41,695 nucleotides of DNA from an uncultured Pelagibacteraceae bacterium (GCA_902607215.1 CACLJJ010000005.1:1-41695); one strand, 5' to 3'. Positions 25,096 to 38,786 are shown, numbered from the stretch's first letter. The notes: generated from the letters alone by a model not told the origin. Numbers and translations are program-made.

Positions 25096-28000
25096 AAAAA
25101 TTTTAGTTGTTGGTGCGGGCCCTATTATAATCGGACAAGCTTGTGAATTTGATTATTCTGGAACGCAAGCTTGCAAAGCTCTAAAAGATGAAGGATATAA
25201 AGTTATTTTAATTAATTCTAACCCGGCAACAATTATGACCGATCCAAATGTTGCAGATAAAACTTATATAGAGCCAATTACTTTAAAGATTTTAGAAAAA
25301 ATTATTCAAAAAGAAAAACCTGATGCAATACTTCCAACAATGGGAGGTCAAACTGCTCTAAACCTAGCAATAGAGGCCGAGAAAAAAGGTGTTTTAAAAA
25401 AATATAAAATTGAACTTATCGGAGCAAGCTCAAAAGCTATTTCGAATGCTGAGGATAGAAAAAAATTTAGAAAAAATATGCTTGATATAGATTTAGATTT
25501 ACCAAAATCAAAAGTCGTTAATCGTTATAAAGATGCTTTTGAAGCTTTAAAAAAAATTGGTTTACCAGCGATTATCAGACCTGCATTTACTTTAGGTGGA
25601 CTGGGTGGTGGTATTGCAAAAAATAAAAAAGATTTTCTTAGAATAGTTAAAAATGGGTTACATGAATCTCCTGTAGGCCAAGTTTTAATAGAAGAATGCC
25701 TCGAGGGCTGGAAAGAATTTGAAATGGAAGTTGTCAGAGATAAACAAGACAATTGTATAATAGTTTGTTCAATAGAAAATGTTGATCCAATGGGCATTCA
25801 CACTGGGGACTCTATTACCGTCGCCCCAGCCTTAACGCTTACAGATAAAGAGTACCAGGTCATGAGAAATGCATCTATTGCATGTTTAAGAAAAATTGGT
25901 GTTGAAACTGGAGGATCGAATGTTCAGTTTGCTATCAATCCTAAAAATGGAAGAATGGTTGTCATTGAAATGAATCCAAGAGTTTCAAGATCTTCCGCTT
26001 TGGCATCAAAAGCAACGGGATTTCCAATCGCAAAAATTGCTGCAAAATTAGCAGTTGGATATACACTTGATGAATTAAAAAATGAAATAACAAAAACAAC
26101 TCCTGCTTCATTTGAGCCAACCATTGATTATATTGTAACTAAAGTACCAAGATTTACTTTCGAAAAATTTTCTCAATCACCAGCTATTTTAGGAACATCC
26201 ATGAAATCAGTTGGTGAAGCGATGGCAATTGGTAGAAATTTTAAAGAATCTTTTCAAAAAGCACTGTTGTCTTTAGAAATTGGTTTGTCTGGATTAGATA
26301 GAATTTTTAATTTAAATAAAAAAGAAATTGAAAAAAAACTAAAAATAAATATTCCAAATAAATTGCTTTTAGTTGCTGAGGCTATAAGAAAAAAAATAAA
26401 TTTAAAAAAAATACAAAAATTATCTGGAATTGATCCATGGTTTTTAGAACAGATTAAAGAAATTATAGAAACAGAAGATCAAATAAAGAAAGGAGGAATA
26501 CCAAAAAAATTCAACGAATTTAATAAGTTAAAATCTATGGGCTTTTCAGACAAAAAAATTGCTCAACTTTCTAGAACTAATGAAAAACTTGTTAGATCAA
26601 GAAGAACTGCCCTGAATCTATTTCCTGTTTATAAAAAAGTAGATACTTGTGCAGCTGAATTTAAATCATTCACTCCTTATATGTATTCTACATATCAAAG
26701 AAATTTTTCAATCAAAACTGAATGCGAAGCTAATCCTTCTTCAAAAAAGAAAATTATTATTTTGGGAGGAGGGCCAAATAGAATAGGCCAAGGAATTGAA
26801 TTTGATTACTGTTGTTGCCAAGCAAGTTACGCTTTGAAAGAAGTCGGCTTTGAAACGATAATGATAAACTGCAATCCCGAAACTGTCTCAACTGATTATG
26901 ATACAAGCGATAGATTGTACTTTGAGCCTTTGATAGAAGAATATGTACACAACATAATATTGAAAGAAAAATCAAACGGAAATTTGCTAGGAATAATTGC
27001 ACAATTTGGGGGTCAAACTCCCATTAAATTAGCAAAATTTCTTCATGAAAATTCATTACCAATAATAGGAACCCAGTATTCTTCGATTGATCTAGCTGAA
27101 GATAGAGACAGATTTAGAAAACTTCTAATTAAATTAAAATTAAAGCAAGCAGAAAGCGGAATTGCAAAAACATATAATGAAGCAATTAAAATTGCTTCAA
27201 AAATTGGATTGCCTTTGGTGGTTAGACCGTCATATGTGTTAGGCGGAAGAGCAATGGAAATAGTTTATGAAAAAAGTCAGCTAAAAGATTTTGTTGAGGA
27301 AGCATTCAATGCTAGTGAAAATAATCCTATCTTAATTGATAAATTTATAAATAACGCAATGGAAGTTGATGTAGATGCTATTTCAGATGGTAAAGAAGTT
27401 TTTGTTGCAGGTATCATGCAACACATTGAAGAAGCAGGCATACATTCTGGTGATTCAGCTTGCTGCCTCCCACCTGTTTCTATTAAAAAAGAATTGCTTG
27501 AAGAAATTAACCATCAAACAAAAAAATTAGCCTTATCATTAAAAGTTAAAGGTTTCATGAACGTACAATATGCAATTAAAAATGATGAAATTTTTATTAT
27601 TGAAGTTAATCCAAGAGCTAGCAGAACAGTCCCTTTTGTATCAAAAGCTAAGGGAATTCCTTTGGCTAAAATTGCTTCAAGAATAATGGCAGGTGAAGAA
27701 TTGTATAAATTTAATTTAAAAAACAAAAATAAAAATATGTATGCGGTCAAGGAAGCTGTTTTTCCATTTAATAAATTTCCAAATGTAGATGTTTTGCTGG
27801 GACCCGAAATGAAATCTACAGGAGAAGTGATGGGATTAGATAAAGATTTTGGTTTAGCTTATGCTAAAAGTCAAATAGCTTCAGCAAATTCACTACCTAC
27901 AAAAGGATTGGCATTTATTTCTTTGAAAAACAGCCATAAAGAAGAAGGTATAGATTTGGCTAAACAATTATTAAAATTAAATTTTACACTATCTGCCACA

Positions 28001-28297
28001 GAAGGAACGGCAAATTTCATTCGCAAGCACGGTATGAAATGTAAAAAAATAAATAAAGTTAGCGGAGGTTCTCCACATATTGTTGATATATTAAATTCAA
28101 AAAAAATTGCTTTAGTAATTAATACCGGAGGTGGAAAAAGTGAACACCGTCTTAACGACGCAATTGCTTTAAGAAGAGCAACTCTAATAAACAAAGTGCC
28201 TTATTGTACAAACATGTCAACTGCTCAAGCTTGCTTAAAAGGGATTAAATCTCTCAAAACAAAAGCAATTACAGTAACTTCTCTTCAGGATATTTAA
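25073..28297 (+). CDS. carB: Carbamoyl-phosphate synthase large subunit
   Basis: Makes carbamoyl phosphate from bicarbonate, ammonia and two ATP. The two homologous synthetase halves are both visible. The first has [32 protein letters not shown], and the ATP-grasp [13 protein letters not shown], with [20 protein letters not shown]. The second has [44 protein letters not shown] and [19 protein letters not shown]-terminal MGS-like regulatory domain (from about residue 940) has [11 protein letters not shown]. At 1074 residues it is full length. Its stop directly abuts the stop of the convergent oxygenase gene. Confidence 0.98.
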   Translation: MPKRKDIKKILVVGAGPIIIGQACEFDYSGTQACKALKDEGYKVILINSNPATIMTDPNVADKTYIEPITLKILEKIIQKEKPDAILPTMGGQTALNLAIEAEKKGVLKKYKIELIGASSKAISNAEDRKKFRKNMLDIDLDLPKSKVVNRYKDAFEALKKIGLPAIIRPAFTLGGLGGGIAKNKKDFLRIVKNGLHESPVGQVLIEECLEGWKEFEMEVVRDKQDNCIIVCSIENVDPMGIHTGDSITVAPALTLTDKEYQVMRNASIACLRKIGVETGGSNVQFAINPKNGRMVVIEMNPRVSRSSALASKATGFPIAKIAAKLAVGYTLDELKNEITKTTPASFEPTIDYIVTKVPRFTFEKFSQSPAILGTSMKSVGEAMAIGRNFKESFQKALLSLEIGLSGLDRIFNLNKKEIEKKLKINIPNKLLLVAEAIRKKINLKKIQKLSGIDPWFLEQIKEIIETEDQIKKGGIPKKFNEFNKLKSMGFSDKKIAQLSRTNEKLVRSRRTALNLFPVYKKVDTCAAEFKSFTPYMYSTYQRNFSIKTECEANPSSKKKIIILGGGPNRIGQGIEFDYCCCQASYALKEVGFETIMINCNPETVSTDYDTSDRLYFEPLIEEYVHNIILKEKSNGNLLGIIAQFGGQTPIKLAKFLHENSLPIIGTQYSSIDLAEDRDRFRKLLIKLKLKQAESGIAKTYNEAIKIASKIGLPLVVRPSYVLGGRAMEIVYEKSQLKDFVEEAFNASENNPILIDKFINNAMEVDVDAISDGKEVFVAGIMQHIEEAGIHSGDSACCLPPVSIKKELLEEINHQTKKLALSLKVKGFMNVQYAIKNDEIFIIEVNPRASRTVPFVSKAKGIPLAKIASRIMAGEELYKFNLKNKNKNMYAVKEAVFPFNKFPNVDVLLGPEMKSTGEVMGLDKDFGLAYAKSQIASANSLPTKGLAFISLKNSHKEEGIDLAKQLLKLNFTLSATEGTANFIRKHGMKCKKINKVSGGSPHIVDILNSKKIALVINTGGGKSEHRLNDAIALRRATLINKVPYCTNMSTAQACLKGIKSLKTKAITVTSLQDI

Positions 28298-28960
28298 TTA
28301 TTCTACTTTCCAATCCGTTGGAAAAGTAACATAATTTACTTGCAAACAGCGTCTCTCTTTAACTATTTCTTTTTTTTCCATACCGTGCCAAGTGTTTGGT
28401 CCGCTAGTAAAAAAATATCCACAATTATCTTTATAGGGAACAGTCTTTACTTTTTCTAGTTTTTCGTTATATAAATCTGTACCCAGATCTTCAGACTCAT
28501 TTAATTTATTAACAAATATTAAGCCTGATACTAATTTTTCTTTAATGTCACAATGAGGTTTAAGCCAAAAACCTTTTCTATCACAAATAATTTCAATTCT
28601 TATATATGAATTGGATAAATCTTTATTAACTAATTTGGAAAGTGTTTCATAAGCTTCCTTTGATTGCAGTTCTTTAATAAATTTTACCAAGTTAGGAAAA
28701 TTATTAGCATTTTCTTTTGTTACAAAGCATCTAAATTTTATAGCCTTACCACCTGATACTATTCCTTCTCGAAATTCTGCGGCACCTCCATCAATTGCTC
28801 TTGTTCCATCATGTGTTAAATTATGATCACTAACATTAGGTATATCTGCATTTATAATTTCTTGCATTGCTTCTTCTGATAATGAGTCATTATAAACCCA
28901 ATGTTCAAAGGGGGTATCAAACTTTTTACATTTATTTAATATTGAACTAAGAAAAGTCAT
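28298..28960 (-). CDS. 2-oxoglutarate/Fe(II)-dependent oxygenase family protein
   Basis: A protein of 220 residues with the iron- and 2OG-binding pattern: H136 and D138 in LKPHCDIKEKLVSGLIFVN, distal H192 in FFTSGPNTWHGME, and an arginine (203/204) in KERRCLQVNYV to bind 2-oxoglutarate. The core resembles prolyl-4-hydroxylase-like folds. The N-terminal part (GTRAIDGGAAEFREG, KFRCFV) is not one I recognise. The substrate is unknown. It overlaps the ELM1-family gene upstream by 14 bases and is surely co-transcribed with it, so it may act in surface glycan or lipid modification; that is inference from context only. Confidence 0.8.
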   Translation of the reverse strand: MTFLSSILNKCKKFDTPFEHWVYNDSLSEEAMQEIINADIPNVSDHNLTHDGTRAIDGGAAEFREGIVSGGKAIKFRCFVTKENANNFPNLVKFIKELQSKEAYETLSKLVNKDLSNSYIRIEIICDRKGFWLKPHCDIKEKLVSGLIFVNKLNESEDLGTDLYNEKLEKVKTVPYKDNCGYFFTSGPNTWHGMEKKEIVKERRCLQVNYVTFPTDWKVE

Positions 28961-29900
28961 AATTATTTATTTTTTCTTTTATATAGCTTGATATCTTATT
29001 TGTTTCATCAAGTATTTCATATTCCCAATACTCAATTGAGTCTTGAAGGTTTTTTGTGATATTTAAAGTTTCAAATAAATTAAAAAAGTGTTTAAATCTC
29101 TTATTGTTTTTTATTGCTGGCATTTGAGCAACATAAATAGGTTTTCCTGTAATAGCAGCTTCTGAAATCATAGAAGTTGAGTCGCATGTTACAACGATAT
29201 AATCGGCTAACTTTAGTGAGGAAAGATAAGCTTTTTTATTAACATCCTGAATTATAATTTGGTTTTTATCAAAAAAATCTTCTGCCTTTTTAATTATACT
29301 TTCAGGAGTTCTCATTGAGGGAATAAAAATTAATTGGTAACCATTTTGGATAAAATTTTTTTCAATTTTTAAAAATATTTTTTCAATGTTTATATCATTA
29401 AAATCATAATATTTATTTGGTCCACCCACAATTAAAGTAACAATTTTTTTTTCTTTGCTCATTTTGGATGTTAAATAATTCTCATTTAGATCTAACTCTT
29501 CACTTCTTAAGTAATGAATTGCTCCTTTACTCGTTAAAACATTTTTTCCCATTAATCCATCGTGCTCAGGCGCAACTACAAAATCAAAATTATTCAAAGA
29601 CACTTTTGGGTCTTGAATATGAATATTCATTATCTTATTTTTAAATTTTTTTTTAAGATAAATGGATGGAATAACGCTCTTTCTTCCACATGAAATCACA
29701 ATATTAAAGTCACGATCTATTTTATTTTTAAAAACAAAATTTTTTACTGGTGTTATTTTTGGAGGTAAAAATTCCCAAAAATTATTAAGTTCAATTTTCT
29801 CGTGTATAAAATCTAAGTTTAAAGCTTTAGCAAGACCTTCAACTTGACTTATCATTCCGTGCATACCTTCTGTTAATAATAAACCTTTAAATTTAGTCAT
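28947..29900 (-). CDS. ELM1/GtrOC1-family protein (putative glycosyltransferase)
   Basis: Matches by eye the family called mitochondrial fission ELM1 (Mito_fiss_Elm1, formerly DUF1022), common in alphaproteobacteria, with GT-B-like architecture. Recognisable parts are TEGMHGMISQVEGLAKAL, NIVISCGRKSVIPSIYL, HIQDPKVSLNNFDFVVAPEHDGL, the glycine-rich LIVGGPNKYY, and the late ADYIVVTCDSTSMISEAAITGKPIYV, which resembles nucleotide-sugar binding sites. Bacterial function is not established. The gene starts only 21 bases from divergent trxB, so the two promoters must overlap the coding sequences. Confidence 0.85.
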   Translation of the reverse strand: MTKFKGLLLTEGMHGMISQVEGLAKALNLDFIHEKIELNNFWEFLPPKITPVKNFVFKNKIDRDFNIVISCGRKSVIPSIYLKKKFKNKIMNIHIQDPKVSLNNFDFVVAPEHDGLMGKNVLTSKGAIHYLRSEELDLNENYLTSKMSKEKKIVTLIVGGPNKYYDFNDINIEKIFLKIEKNFIQNGYQLIFIPSMRTPESIIKKAEDFFDKNQIIIQDVNKKAYLSSLKLADYIVVTCDSTSMISEAAITGKPIYVAQMPAIKNNKRFKHFFNLFETLNITKNLQDSIEYWEYEILDETNKISSYIKEKINNYDFS

Positions 29901-29921
29901 GAATTACTATATAGCTTTGAT

Positions 29922-32068
<2,147 letters not shown>

Positions 32069-32091
32069 TTATTCTACTAGTTTTATAGATA

Positions 32092-34263
32092 ATGCAAAAT
32101 ACTTATCAAGATTTAATTACAGAGATACAGAATAAAAACCCTGGAATTTCTCCTAAGCTTGAGGGTGGTAAAAAGTTTGAGATAAAAACTGACTTTAAAC
32201 CAGCAGGTGATCAACCAGAAGCCATCAAACAATTGATTAATGGTGCAAATAAAGAACAATTAAGCCAGGTCCTGCTTGGAGTAACTGGTTCTGGAAAAAC
32301 TTTTACAATGGCCAAAGTTATCGAAAAAACTAATAGACCAGCTTTAATTCTTGCACCAAACAAAACTCTTGCTGCTCAACTTTATGGTGAGATGAAATCT
32401 TTTTTTCCAAATAACGCTGTTGAATACTTTGTATCTTATTACGATTATTATACGCCAGAAGCTTACGTACCAAGATCTGATACATATATTGAAAAGGAAG
32501 CTTCAATTAATGAACAAATAGATCGAATGCGTCACTCGGCAACTAGATCATTATTAGAAAGAGATGATGTTATTATTGTTGCAAGTGTTTCTTGTATCTA
32601 TGGTTTAGGCTCTGTTGAAGCTTATAGCAAAATGACACTAAGCTTAAAAAAAGATTATGAATATAATCGAGAGCAATTAATAAAATCTTTAGTAGCTTTA
32701 CAATATAAAAGAAATGATCAAAATTTTTATAGAGGTACTTTTAGAGCAAGAGGAGAATATCTTGAAATATTCCCATCACATCTTGAAGACAGAGCATGGA
32801 GATTAAGTTTATTTGGTGACAAATTAGACAAGATTGAAGAGTTTGATCCATTAACAGGTAATTTAGTTAATGAGCTAGAGATAATAAAAGTTTATGCAAA
32901 TAGTCATTACATAACTCCTAAACCAACAATTGAACAAGCAATATTAAAAATTAAAAAAGAATTAGAGATAACTTTAAAAAAATTTAAAGAACAAAATAAA
33001 TTACTTGAGGCACAAAGATTAGAAGAAAGAACTAAGTTTGATTTAGAAATGATAGAGGCTACAGGCTCTTGTGCTGGTATTGAAAATTATTCCAGATTTT
33101 TATCAGGCAGAAAACCTGGGGAACCACCGCCTACTCTTTTTGAATATTTTCCAGATAACACTCTTATTTTTGTTGATGAGTGTCACGTAACCGTCCCTCA
33201 ATTAAATGGGATGTATAAAGGTGACAGATCAAGAAAAAGTAACCTTGCAGAATATGGTTTTAGACTACCTTCTTGTATGGATAATAGACCTTTAAAGTTT
33301 GAAGAATGGGATGCTATGAGAACTCAAACAGTTTTTGTATCAGCAACACCAGGTCCTTGGGAATTAAAACAAGTTAAAAACAAATTTGTGGAACAAGTGA
33401 TTAGACCCACTGGATTAATTGATCCTCCAGTTAAAATAAGACCAGCTAAAAATCAAGTTGACGATTTAATGCATGAATGTAAAAGAGTTGTAGAAAAAAA
33501 CTACAGAGTATTAGTCACTACCTTAACAAAAAAAATGGCTGAAGATTTAACTGAATATCTTCACGAAAATGGAATTAAAGTAAGATATATGCATTCAGAT
33601 ATTGATACCCTTGAAAGAATAGAAATAATGAGAGATCTAAGGCTTGGTGTTTTTGATGTCTTGGTAGGTATAAACCTTTTAAGAGAGGGGCTTGATATTC
33701 CAGAATGTGCATTAGTTGGTATTTTGGATGCTGACAAAGAAGGTTTTTTAAGATCAGAAACTTCTTTAATTCAAACAATAGGAAGAGCTGCTAGAAATCT
33801 TGATGGTAAAGTTATTCTTTACGCAGATAAAAAAACTAAAAGTATAAAAAATGCCATAAAAGAGACTGATAGAAGAAGATCTATTCAAGAAGCTTATAAT
33901 AAAAAACATAAAATTGATGCTACGAGTATAAAAAAAGAAATTGGAGATGTTTTAGAAAGTGTTTATGAAAAAGACTATGTTAAAGTCGGTACTGAGGATA
34001 ATGTTGGGGGAAATCTTAAAAAACACTTAAAAGCACTTAACAAAAGAATGAAGCAGGCAGCAACAAATCTTGAGTTTGAAGAAGCAGCAAAAATCAGGGA
34101 TGAAATAAGAAAGCTTGAAGCATCAGAATTAGAAATTGTATTAAATCCTAAAGTAAAACAATATAGTGCAAATAATAAAATTTATCCTAAAGGTAGATCA
34201 ACAATGGGTTTGCCAGGAACAAGAGCTCAAAAAGGTAAAAAGAAATGGAAGCAAATAAAATAA
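32092..34263 (+). CDS. uvrB: Excinuclease ABC subunit B
   Basis: DNA damage verification helicase of nucleotide excision repair. After an extension of about 30 residues come [11 protein letters not shown], the Walker A GVTGSGKT (63-70), [14 protein letters not shown], the beta-hairpin region [58 protein letters not shown] (motif V region, given as [10 protein letters not shown]), QTIGRAARN, and a C-terminal UVR motif [18 protein letters not shown] that contacts UvrC. At 723 residues it is longer than E. coli (673) at both ends, as is common in alphaproteobacteria. The operon continues with folM-like, folB, uvrC and pgsA. Confidence 0.98.
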   Translation: MQNTYQDLITEIQNKNPGISPKLEGGKKFEIKTDFKPAGDQPEAIKQLINGANKEQLSQVLLGVTGSGKTFTMAKVIEKTNRPALILAPNKTLAAQLYGEMKSFFPNNAVEYFVSYYDYYTPEAYVPRSDTYIEKEASINEQIDRMRHSATRSLLERDDVIIVASVSCIYGLGSVEAYSKMTLSLKKDYEYNREQLIKSLVALQYKRNDQNFYRGTFRARGEYLEIFPSHLEDRAWRLSLFGDKLDKIEEFDPLTGNLVNELEIIKVYANSHYITPKPTIEQAILKIKKELEITLKKFKEQNKLLEAQRLEERTKFDLEMIEATGSCAGIENYSRFLSGRKPGEPPPTLFEYFPDNTLIFVDECHVTVPQLNGMYKGDRSRKSNLAEYGFRLPSCMDNRPLKFEEWDAMRTQTVFVSATPGPWELKQVKNKFVEQVIRPTGLIDPPVKIRPAKNQVDDLMHECKRVVEKNYRVLVTTLTKKMAEDLTEYLHENGIKVRYMHSDIDTLERIEIMRDLRLGVFDVLVGINLLREGLDIPECALVGILDADKEGFLRSETSLIQTIGRAARNLDGKVILYADKKTKSIKNAIKETDRRRSIQEAYNKKHKIDATSIKKEIGDVLESVYEKDYVKVGTEDNVGGNLKKHLKALNKRMKQAATNLEFEEAAKIRDEIRKLEASELEIVLNPKVKQYSANNKIYPKGRSTMGLPGTRAQKGKKKWKQIK

Positions 34264-34997
34264 TTATTACAGGTGGAGCAACCAGAATTGGTGCTGCTAT
34301 TGCAAAAAAATTATCTGGGCCTAATAAAGAAATATTAATCCATTACAATAAGTCAAAAGCAAAAGCTGAAAGCCTAAAAAAAGAATTAGAAAAAAATCAT
34401 ACTAAGGTCTACTTGGTTAAAGGAGATTTAAGTAAAGAAACAGATGTAAATAAAATAGTTAAATTCGCAAAATCAAAATTAAAATATTTTGACTGTTTAA
34501 TTAATAATGCATCACTATTTGAAAATGATAAATTAGGTAATTTTACGACAGATAGTTGGGGCAAACATTTAAGAACTAATTTAAGAACACCCGCTTTGTT
34601 ATCTAAAGAGTTTTCTAAAAATATTAGAGGTAAAAATAACAATATCATTAATATAATTGATCAAAGAGTATTTAAACTTAACCCTTTTTTCTTTTCTTAT
34701 ACAATAAGTAAAACTGGTCTTTATACGTTAACTAAAACTACTGCTATGAGTTTGGCTCCTAATATCAGAGTAAACGGTATAGCGCCTGGTCCAACAATAA
34801 AAAATAAAAGACAAACTGATAAACACTTTAAAAAACAGTATTTAGCAACACCTTTGAGAAAACAGGTAGATGTAAATGAAATTTGTAATGCAGTTGACTT
34901 TTTTATCAAAAACAGTTCAATTACAGGACAAGTTTTAGCTATTGATAGTGGTCAAAATTTAAACTGGCAAACACTAGACGTAATAGGAAAAGAATAA
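34245..34997 (+). CDS. Short-chain dehydrogenase of the pteridine reductase / FolM type
   Basis: Classical SDR of 250 residues: cofactor loop [12 protein letters not shown] (about 9-20), LINNASLF (about 85-92), catalytic Y152 and K156 in [13 protein letters not shown], and NGIAPGPT. The arginine in the cofactor loop and overall look fit pteridine reductases and FolM (dihydromonapterin/dihydrofolate reductase). folB directly downstream supports a pterin role; SAR11 genomes could use it in place of a classical dihydrofolate reductase, which I infer and cannot prove here. The usual NNAG is NNAS, as in FolM/PTR1 relatives. It overlaps uvrB by 19 bases. Confidence 0.82.
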   Translation: MEANKIIITGGATRIGAAIAKKLSGPNKEILIHYNKSKAKAESLKKELEKNHTKVYLVKGDLSKETDVNKIVKFAKSKLKYFDCLINNASLFENDKLGNFTTDSWGKHLRTNLRTPALLSKEFSKNIRGKNNNIINIIDQRVFKLNPFFFSYTISKTGLYTLTKTTAMSLAPNIRVNGIAPGPTIKNKRQTDKHFKKQYLATPLRKQVDVNEICNAVDFFIKNSSITGQVLAIDSGQNLNWQTLDVIGKE

Positions 34998-35015
34998 ACA
35001 AAGTATATAAACTAT

Positions 35016-35441
35016 ATGAAAAAAAATGAATTCAAAGTTGTAAAAATAGATAAAAATAAAAGTTTATTTAATTACGAAAAAAAAATTCTTATAAAAGAAT
35101 TAACTTTAGATCTTAGGCTTGGATATTATGATTTCGAAAAAAACAAACCTCAAAAAGTTAAATTTAGTCTAGAAATTGATTATGAAGATAAAAAACCAAC
35201 TAATGATAAAGATATAAAATCAATTGTTAATTATGGAAAAGTAGTAAAATTAATAACAAAATTAGTAAAAAATAAACACTACAATTTTTTAGAGACTCTT
35301 GCTGAAGATGTCTTTGATGAATTATTTAAAGATAAAAGAATTGCCAAAATAACACTTCAGATAGAAAAATTAGAAATTTTAAAAGAATGTACTTCAGTCG
35401 GCATTCAAATTACTAAAAAAAGAAGCTATGAAAAGCTCTAA
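35016..35441 (+). CDS. folB: Dihydroneopterin aldolase
   Basis: Converts dihydroneopterin to hydroxymethyl-dihydropterin in folate synthesis. The central sequence has the family's [28 protein letters not shown] (in pieces: [20 protein letters not shown]), [11 protein letters not shown], the [12 protein letters not shown] region with the catalytic-face glutamate, and [12 protein letters not shown]. The N-terminal 25 residues are a lysine-rich extension. It follows the FolM-like gene by 18 bases and overlaps uvrC by 14. Confidence 0.9.
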   Translation: MKKNEFKVVKIDKNKSLFNYEKKILIKELTLDLRLGYYDFEKNKPQKVKFSLEIDYEDKKPTNDKDIKSIVNYGKVVKLITKLVKNKHYNFLETLAEDVFDELFKDKRIAKITLQIEKLEILKECTSVGIQITKKRSYEKL

Positions 35442-36981
35442 ACTTGGAAAAGAAGTAATTAAAAAAGAACTTTCTTTAATCCCTAAAAGTCCTGGTGTTT
35501 ATAGGATGATAAACCATAAGGGAGATATCTTGTATGTTGGTAAGGCAAAAAACTTACCAAATAGACTTAAAAACTATGTTTCTGAAAAAAATCATATTAT
35601 CAGAACAGAAAGAATGCTTTCTCAAACTTTTAAACTTGAAGTTACAACTACAGCAAACGAAAGTGAGGCATTGCTTTTAGAAGCTAATTTAATAAAAAAA
35701 TTTAAACCAAAATTTAATATTTTACTTAAAGATGATAAATCTTTTCCATTTATTTTTATTGGCCACAAAGATCAATGGCCTCAAGTTATAAAACATAGGG
35801 GAAAAAAAGATAAAGATGGATTTTACTTTGGTCCTTTTGCTTCTGCTGGATCTGCTAACTGGACTATAAAAATGCTTCAGAAAATTTTCCTACTAAGAGT
35901 ATGTGATGAGACTACTTTTAAAAATAGAAAGAGACCCTGTATTTTGTATCAGATAAAAAGATGCTCAGCCCCATGTGTTGGTTATATAGAAAAAAATGAT
36001 TATAAAAACTCAGTTGAAGATGCAATAAAATTTGTTTCTGGAAAATCAAGAGATATTCAAAAAAATTTATCTAAACAAATGGAAGATGCTAGTGAGAAAT
36101 TAAATTTTGAAAAGGCTTCTATAATTAGAGATAGAATTAAATCTTTAAATATCATTCAATCTTCTCAAAGAATTAATGAAGCTAACTTGATTGACGCCGA
36201 TGTGATTGCTGCTTACAAAGAATCAGGCAAAACTTGCATACAAGTATTTTTTTATAGAGGAAAACAAAATTGGGGTAATCAAGCTTACTTCCCTAAACAT
36301 GACCCAGACCAAAATATTTCTGAAATAATGTCTTCTTTTTTGATGCAGTTTTATGAAAACAAGAATGTTCCTAAATTAATAATTTTAAATTTAGATATTG
36401 AGAATAAAATTTTGATCGAAAAAACGTTAAGCATAAAAGAAAATAGTTCTATTTCAATTGATGTAGCTAAAAAAGGAACAAAAGCAAAAGTAGTTGCTCT
36501 TGCTGAAAAAAATGCAAAAGAATCTTTAAATAGAAAACTTTATGAGACAAATAATAATAAAAATTTATTTGAAGGCGTATCAAAAAAATTTGATTTAAAA
36601 AATAACATCAACTTAGTTGAGATATATGATAATAGCCACATCCAAGGAACTAATAGCGTAGGAGCTATGGTTACTTATAGTGACGAAGGTTTTATTAAAA
36701 AAAGATATAGAAAATTTGACATTAAAACAAAGGGTGCAGAACAAGATGATTTTGCTATGTTAAAAGAAGTTCTGACAAGGAGATTTAAAAGAGCAATACT
36801 CGAAAAAGGAAATTACTTAACTCTACCCGATTTAATTTTAATTGATGGTGGTAAAGGTCAATATTCTTCAGCTAAAGAAGTTCTAAATGAATTTGGATTA
36901 TATGACCTTCCAATGATTGCTATTGCGAAAGGGAAGAAAAGAAATAGTGGTGATGAAACATTTTTCTATAACAATAAATAA
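35428..36981 (+). CDS. uvrC: Excinuclease ABC subunit C, truncated by in-frame TAA
   Basis: Dual nuclease of nucleotide excision repair. The GIY-YIG domain is clear ([22 protein letters not shown]), then cysteines of the kind seen in C-x-C-x-C clusters ([17 protein letters not shown]), the UVR motif [13 protein letters not shown] that binds UvrB, and the RNase H-like domain with [18 protein letters not shown] and [10 protein letters not shown]. The ORF ends at TAA 36979-36981 after 517 residues, but the same frame continues without another stop to 37263, giving about 611 residues, as in E. coli (610). The missing part is the (HhH)2 domain needed for 5' incision. A one-base change (GAA or AAA to TAA) explains it. 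Confidence 0.92.
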   Translation: MKSSKLGKEVIKKELSLIPKSPGVYRMINHKGDILYVGKAKNLPNRLKNYVSEKNHIIRTERMLSQTFKLEVTTTANESEALLLEANLIKKFKPKFNILLKDDKSFPFIFIGHKDQWPQVIKHRGKKDKDGFYFGPFASAGSANWTIKMLQKIFLLRVCDETTFKNRKRPCILYQIKRCSAPCVGYIEKNDYKNSVEDAIKFVSGKSRDIQKNLSKQMEDASEKLNFEKASIIRDRIKSLNIIQSSQRINEANLIDADVIAAYKESGKTCIQVFFYRGKQNWGNQAYFPKHDPDQNISEIMSSFLMQFYENKNVPKLIILNLDIENKILIEKTLSIKENSSISIDVAKKGTKAKVVALAEKNAKESLNRKLYETNNNKNLFEGVSKKFDLKNNINLVEIYDNSHIQGTNSVGAMVTYSDEGFIKKRYRKFDIKTKGAEQDDFAMLKEVLTRRFKRAILEKGNYLTLPDLILIDGGKGQYSSAKEVLNEFGLYDLPMIAIAKGKKRNSGDETFFYNNK

Positions 36982-37263
36982 TTTAAATTTGATAAAAATG
37001 ACCCAACTCTATTTTTTTTACAAAGACTAAGGGATGAAGCTCATAGATTTGCTATAAACGCTCATAGAGCAAAAAGAGCAAAGGGAATAAAAAAATCTCT
37101 ATTAGATCAAATTGAAGGAATAGGTTCGGTGAGAAAAAGAGCATTATTAAATCATTTTGGATCAGCAAGAGCTGTTGAATCTGCTAGTTTTGATGAAATT
37201 AAATCTGTTGAAGGAGTTGAGGAAAAAGTAGCAAAAAAAATATATAATTTTTTTCACGAATGA
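36982..37263 (+). pseudogene. uvrC: Detached C-terminal part of uvrC ((HhH)2 domain)
   Basis: In-frame continuation after the [26 protein letters not shown] matches the conserved UvrC stretch before the hairpins, then [21 protein letters not shown] and [17 protein letters not shown] are the two helix-hairpin-helix motifs. It ends with TGA overlapping the pgsA ATG (ATGA), the usual coupling of this operon. There is no start codon of its own. The sequence is undecayed, so the stop is recent, recoded, or an error. Confidence 0.9.
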
Positions 37264-37844
37264 AAATTAAAATTCCAAACTATCTAACAATAGGCAGAAT
37301 TATTATTGTGCCAGTTTTTGTTTTTGCTTTTTACTTACCGGGATTCTATGGTGATATAATTCCTTTAGCTTTATTTTTAATTGCTTCATTTACAGATTTT
37401 TTAGATGGCTTATTGGCAAGAATGTACAAAGAAGAATCACAATTAGGAGAATTATTAGATCCAATAGCCGATAAAATAATTGTAGCTACGGCATTAATAT
37501 TACTGGTAATGAATGAAACAATTAAAAATTATGAAGTAATTGCTGCTATAATTATTTTAACAAGAGAAATTCTTGTTTCTGGATTAAGAGAGTTTCTAGC
37601 AAAAGGAAAAATAAAACTACCTGTTTCAAGTCTTGCAAAATTAAAAACATTTTTACAAATGTTTTCAATCTCTATTTTATTAACAGGAGAAACGGGTAAT
37701 AAAATTATTAACTTTCAAGATTATAATGCTCAGACTATTGGTATAATTTTATTATGGTTATCAGCATTTTTAACACTTTACACTGGATATAAATACCTAA
37801 AAAAAGGTATCGATCATGCTATCTCTGAAGATAGCAAAAATTAA
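37260..37844 (+). CDS. pgsA: CDP-diacylglycerol--glycerol-3-phosphate 3-phosphatidyltransferase
   Basis: Integral membrane enzyme making phosphatidylglycerol phosphate. It has the CDP-alcohol phosphotransferase signature DG-x2-AR-x8-G-x3-D-x3-D in [26 protein letters not shown], an opening [29 protein letters not shown], and five to six hydrophobic segments. Length 194 is normal. The start overlaps the natural uvrC end; uvrC-pgsA adjacency is widespread in proteobacteria. Its stop shares the palindrome TTAA with the convergent ilvE stop. Confidence 0.96.
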   Translation: MKIKIPNYLTIGRIIIVPVFVFAFYLPGFYGDIIPLALFLIASFTDFLDGLLARMYKEESQLGELLDPIADKIIVATALILLVMNETIKNYEVIAAIIILTREILVSGLREFLAKGKIKLPVSSLAKLKTFLQMFSISILLTGETGNKIINFQDYNAQTIGIILLWLSAFLTLYTGYKYLKKGIDHAISEDSKN

Positions 37845-38722
37845 GCTGCTATTTTTTTTCGTACCAATTCCTGATAGCTATCTGATAGTTCAATTATTGT
37901 ACTGCAGACTTTAAATTTATATTTATCAATAGAAGCTACTGGAGTTACTTCGGCAGCTGTACCTGTAAGAAAACATCCTACAAAATTTCCTAACTCATCA
38001 AGGTTGATCTTTCTTTCAACGATCTTAATATTTTTTGATTTAGCTATATCGATAACAGTTCTTCTTGTTATGCCATCTAAAAAAGAATCTGGAATTGGAG
38101 TATGTAGAGATCCGTCTTTATCTTTAAAAAAAATGTTAGCTCCAGTTGCTTCTGCAACTTTTCCTTCATGGTCCAACATCAAAGAATCTGCATATCCTTG
38201 ACTTTCAGCATCATGCTTTGACAAAGTACAAATCATATAAAGTCCTGCGGCTTTGGTATCCCATGGAATTGATTCGGGAGAAGGTCTTTTCCACTTAGAT
38301 ATATTTAATTTTATTCCTTCAGTTTTTAATTTTGGATCAAAATATGAACCCCATTCCCATGTCGCGATTGCAACGTGAATTTTTGTTTGTTGAGCAGAAA
38401 TTGCCATCATTTCGCTTCCACGCCAAGCAACTGGTCTTACGTAGCCATTTTTAACTTTTTGAATTGAAACAATTTTTTTACAAGCTTCATTTATTTCTTC
38501 TTTGCTGTAAGAAATTTTAAAACCCATTCTATTTGCGGAATGAAAAAATCTATCTGTATGTTCTTCTAATTTAAAAATCATCCCATCGTATACTCTCTCG
38601 CCCTCAAAAACACAGCTTGCATAATGCAAACCATGACTAAGAACATGCAATTTGACATCACTCCAATCAACAAGATTATTGTTATACCAAATCTTTCCTG
38701 AACGTTTATCGTAAGGTATCAT
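37841..38722 (-). CDS. ilvE: Branched-chain amino acid aminotransferase
   Basis: Fold type IV PLP transaminase for leucine, isoleucine and valine. It shows SHGLHYASCVFEGERVYDG, LEEHTDRFFHSANRMGF, YVRPVAWRG, the PLP-binding lysine K157 in WDTKAAGLYM, the signature EATGANIFF, PIPDSFLDGITRRTVIDIA, and FLTGTAAEVTPV. At 293 residues it is full length. D-amino-acid transaminase is the main alternative in this fold, but YVRPVAWRG and GTAAEVTPV favour IlvE. It is divergent from the marR-like gene across 64 bases. Confidence 0.94.
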   Translation of the reverse strand: MIPYDKRSGKIWYNNNLVDWSDVKLHVLSHGLHYASCVFEGERVYDGMIFKLEEHTDRFFHSANRMGFKISYSKEEINEACKKIVSIQKVKNGYVRPVAWRGSEMMAISAQQTKIHVAIATWEWGSYFDPKLKTEGIKLNISKWKRPSPESIPWDTKAAGLYMICTLSKHDAESQGYADSLMLDHEGKVAEATGANIFFKDKDGSLHTPIPDSFLDGITRRTVIDIAKSKNIKIVERKINLDELGNFVGCFLTGTAAEVTPVASIDKYKFKVCSTIIELSDSYQELVRKKIAA

Positions 38723-38786
38723 AAGAAATTTAATTTTTTTAAAAAAATATCTTCCTAAATATAATATGTCAATATAACTTACCCAT

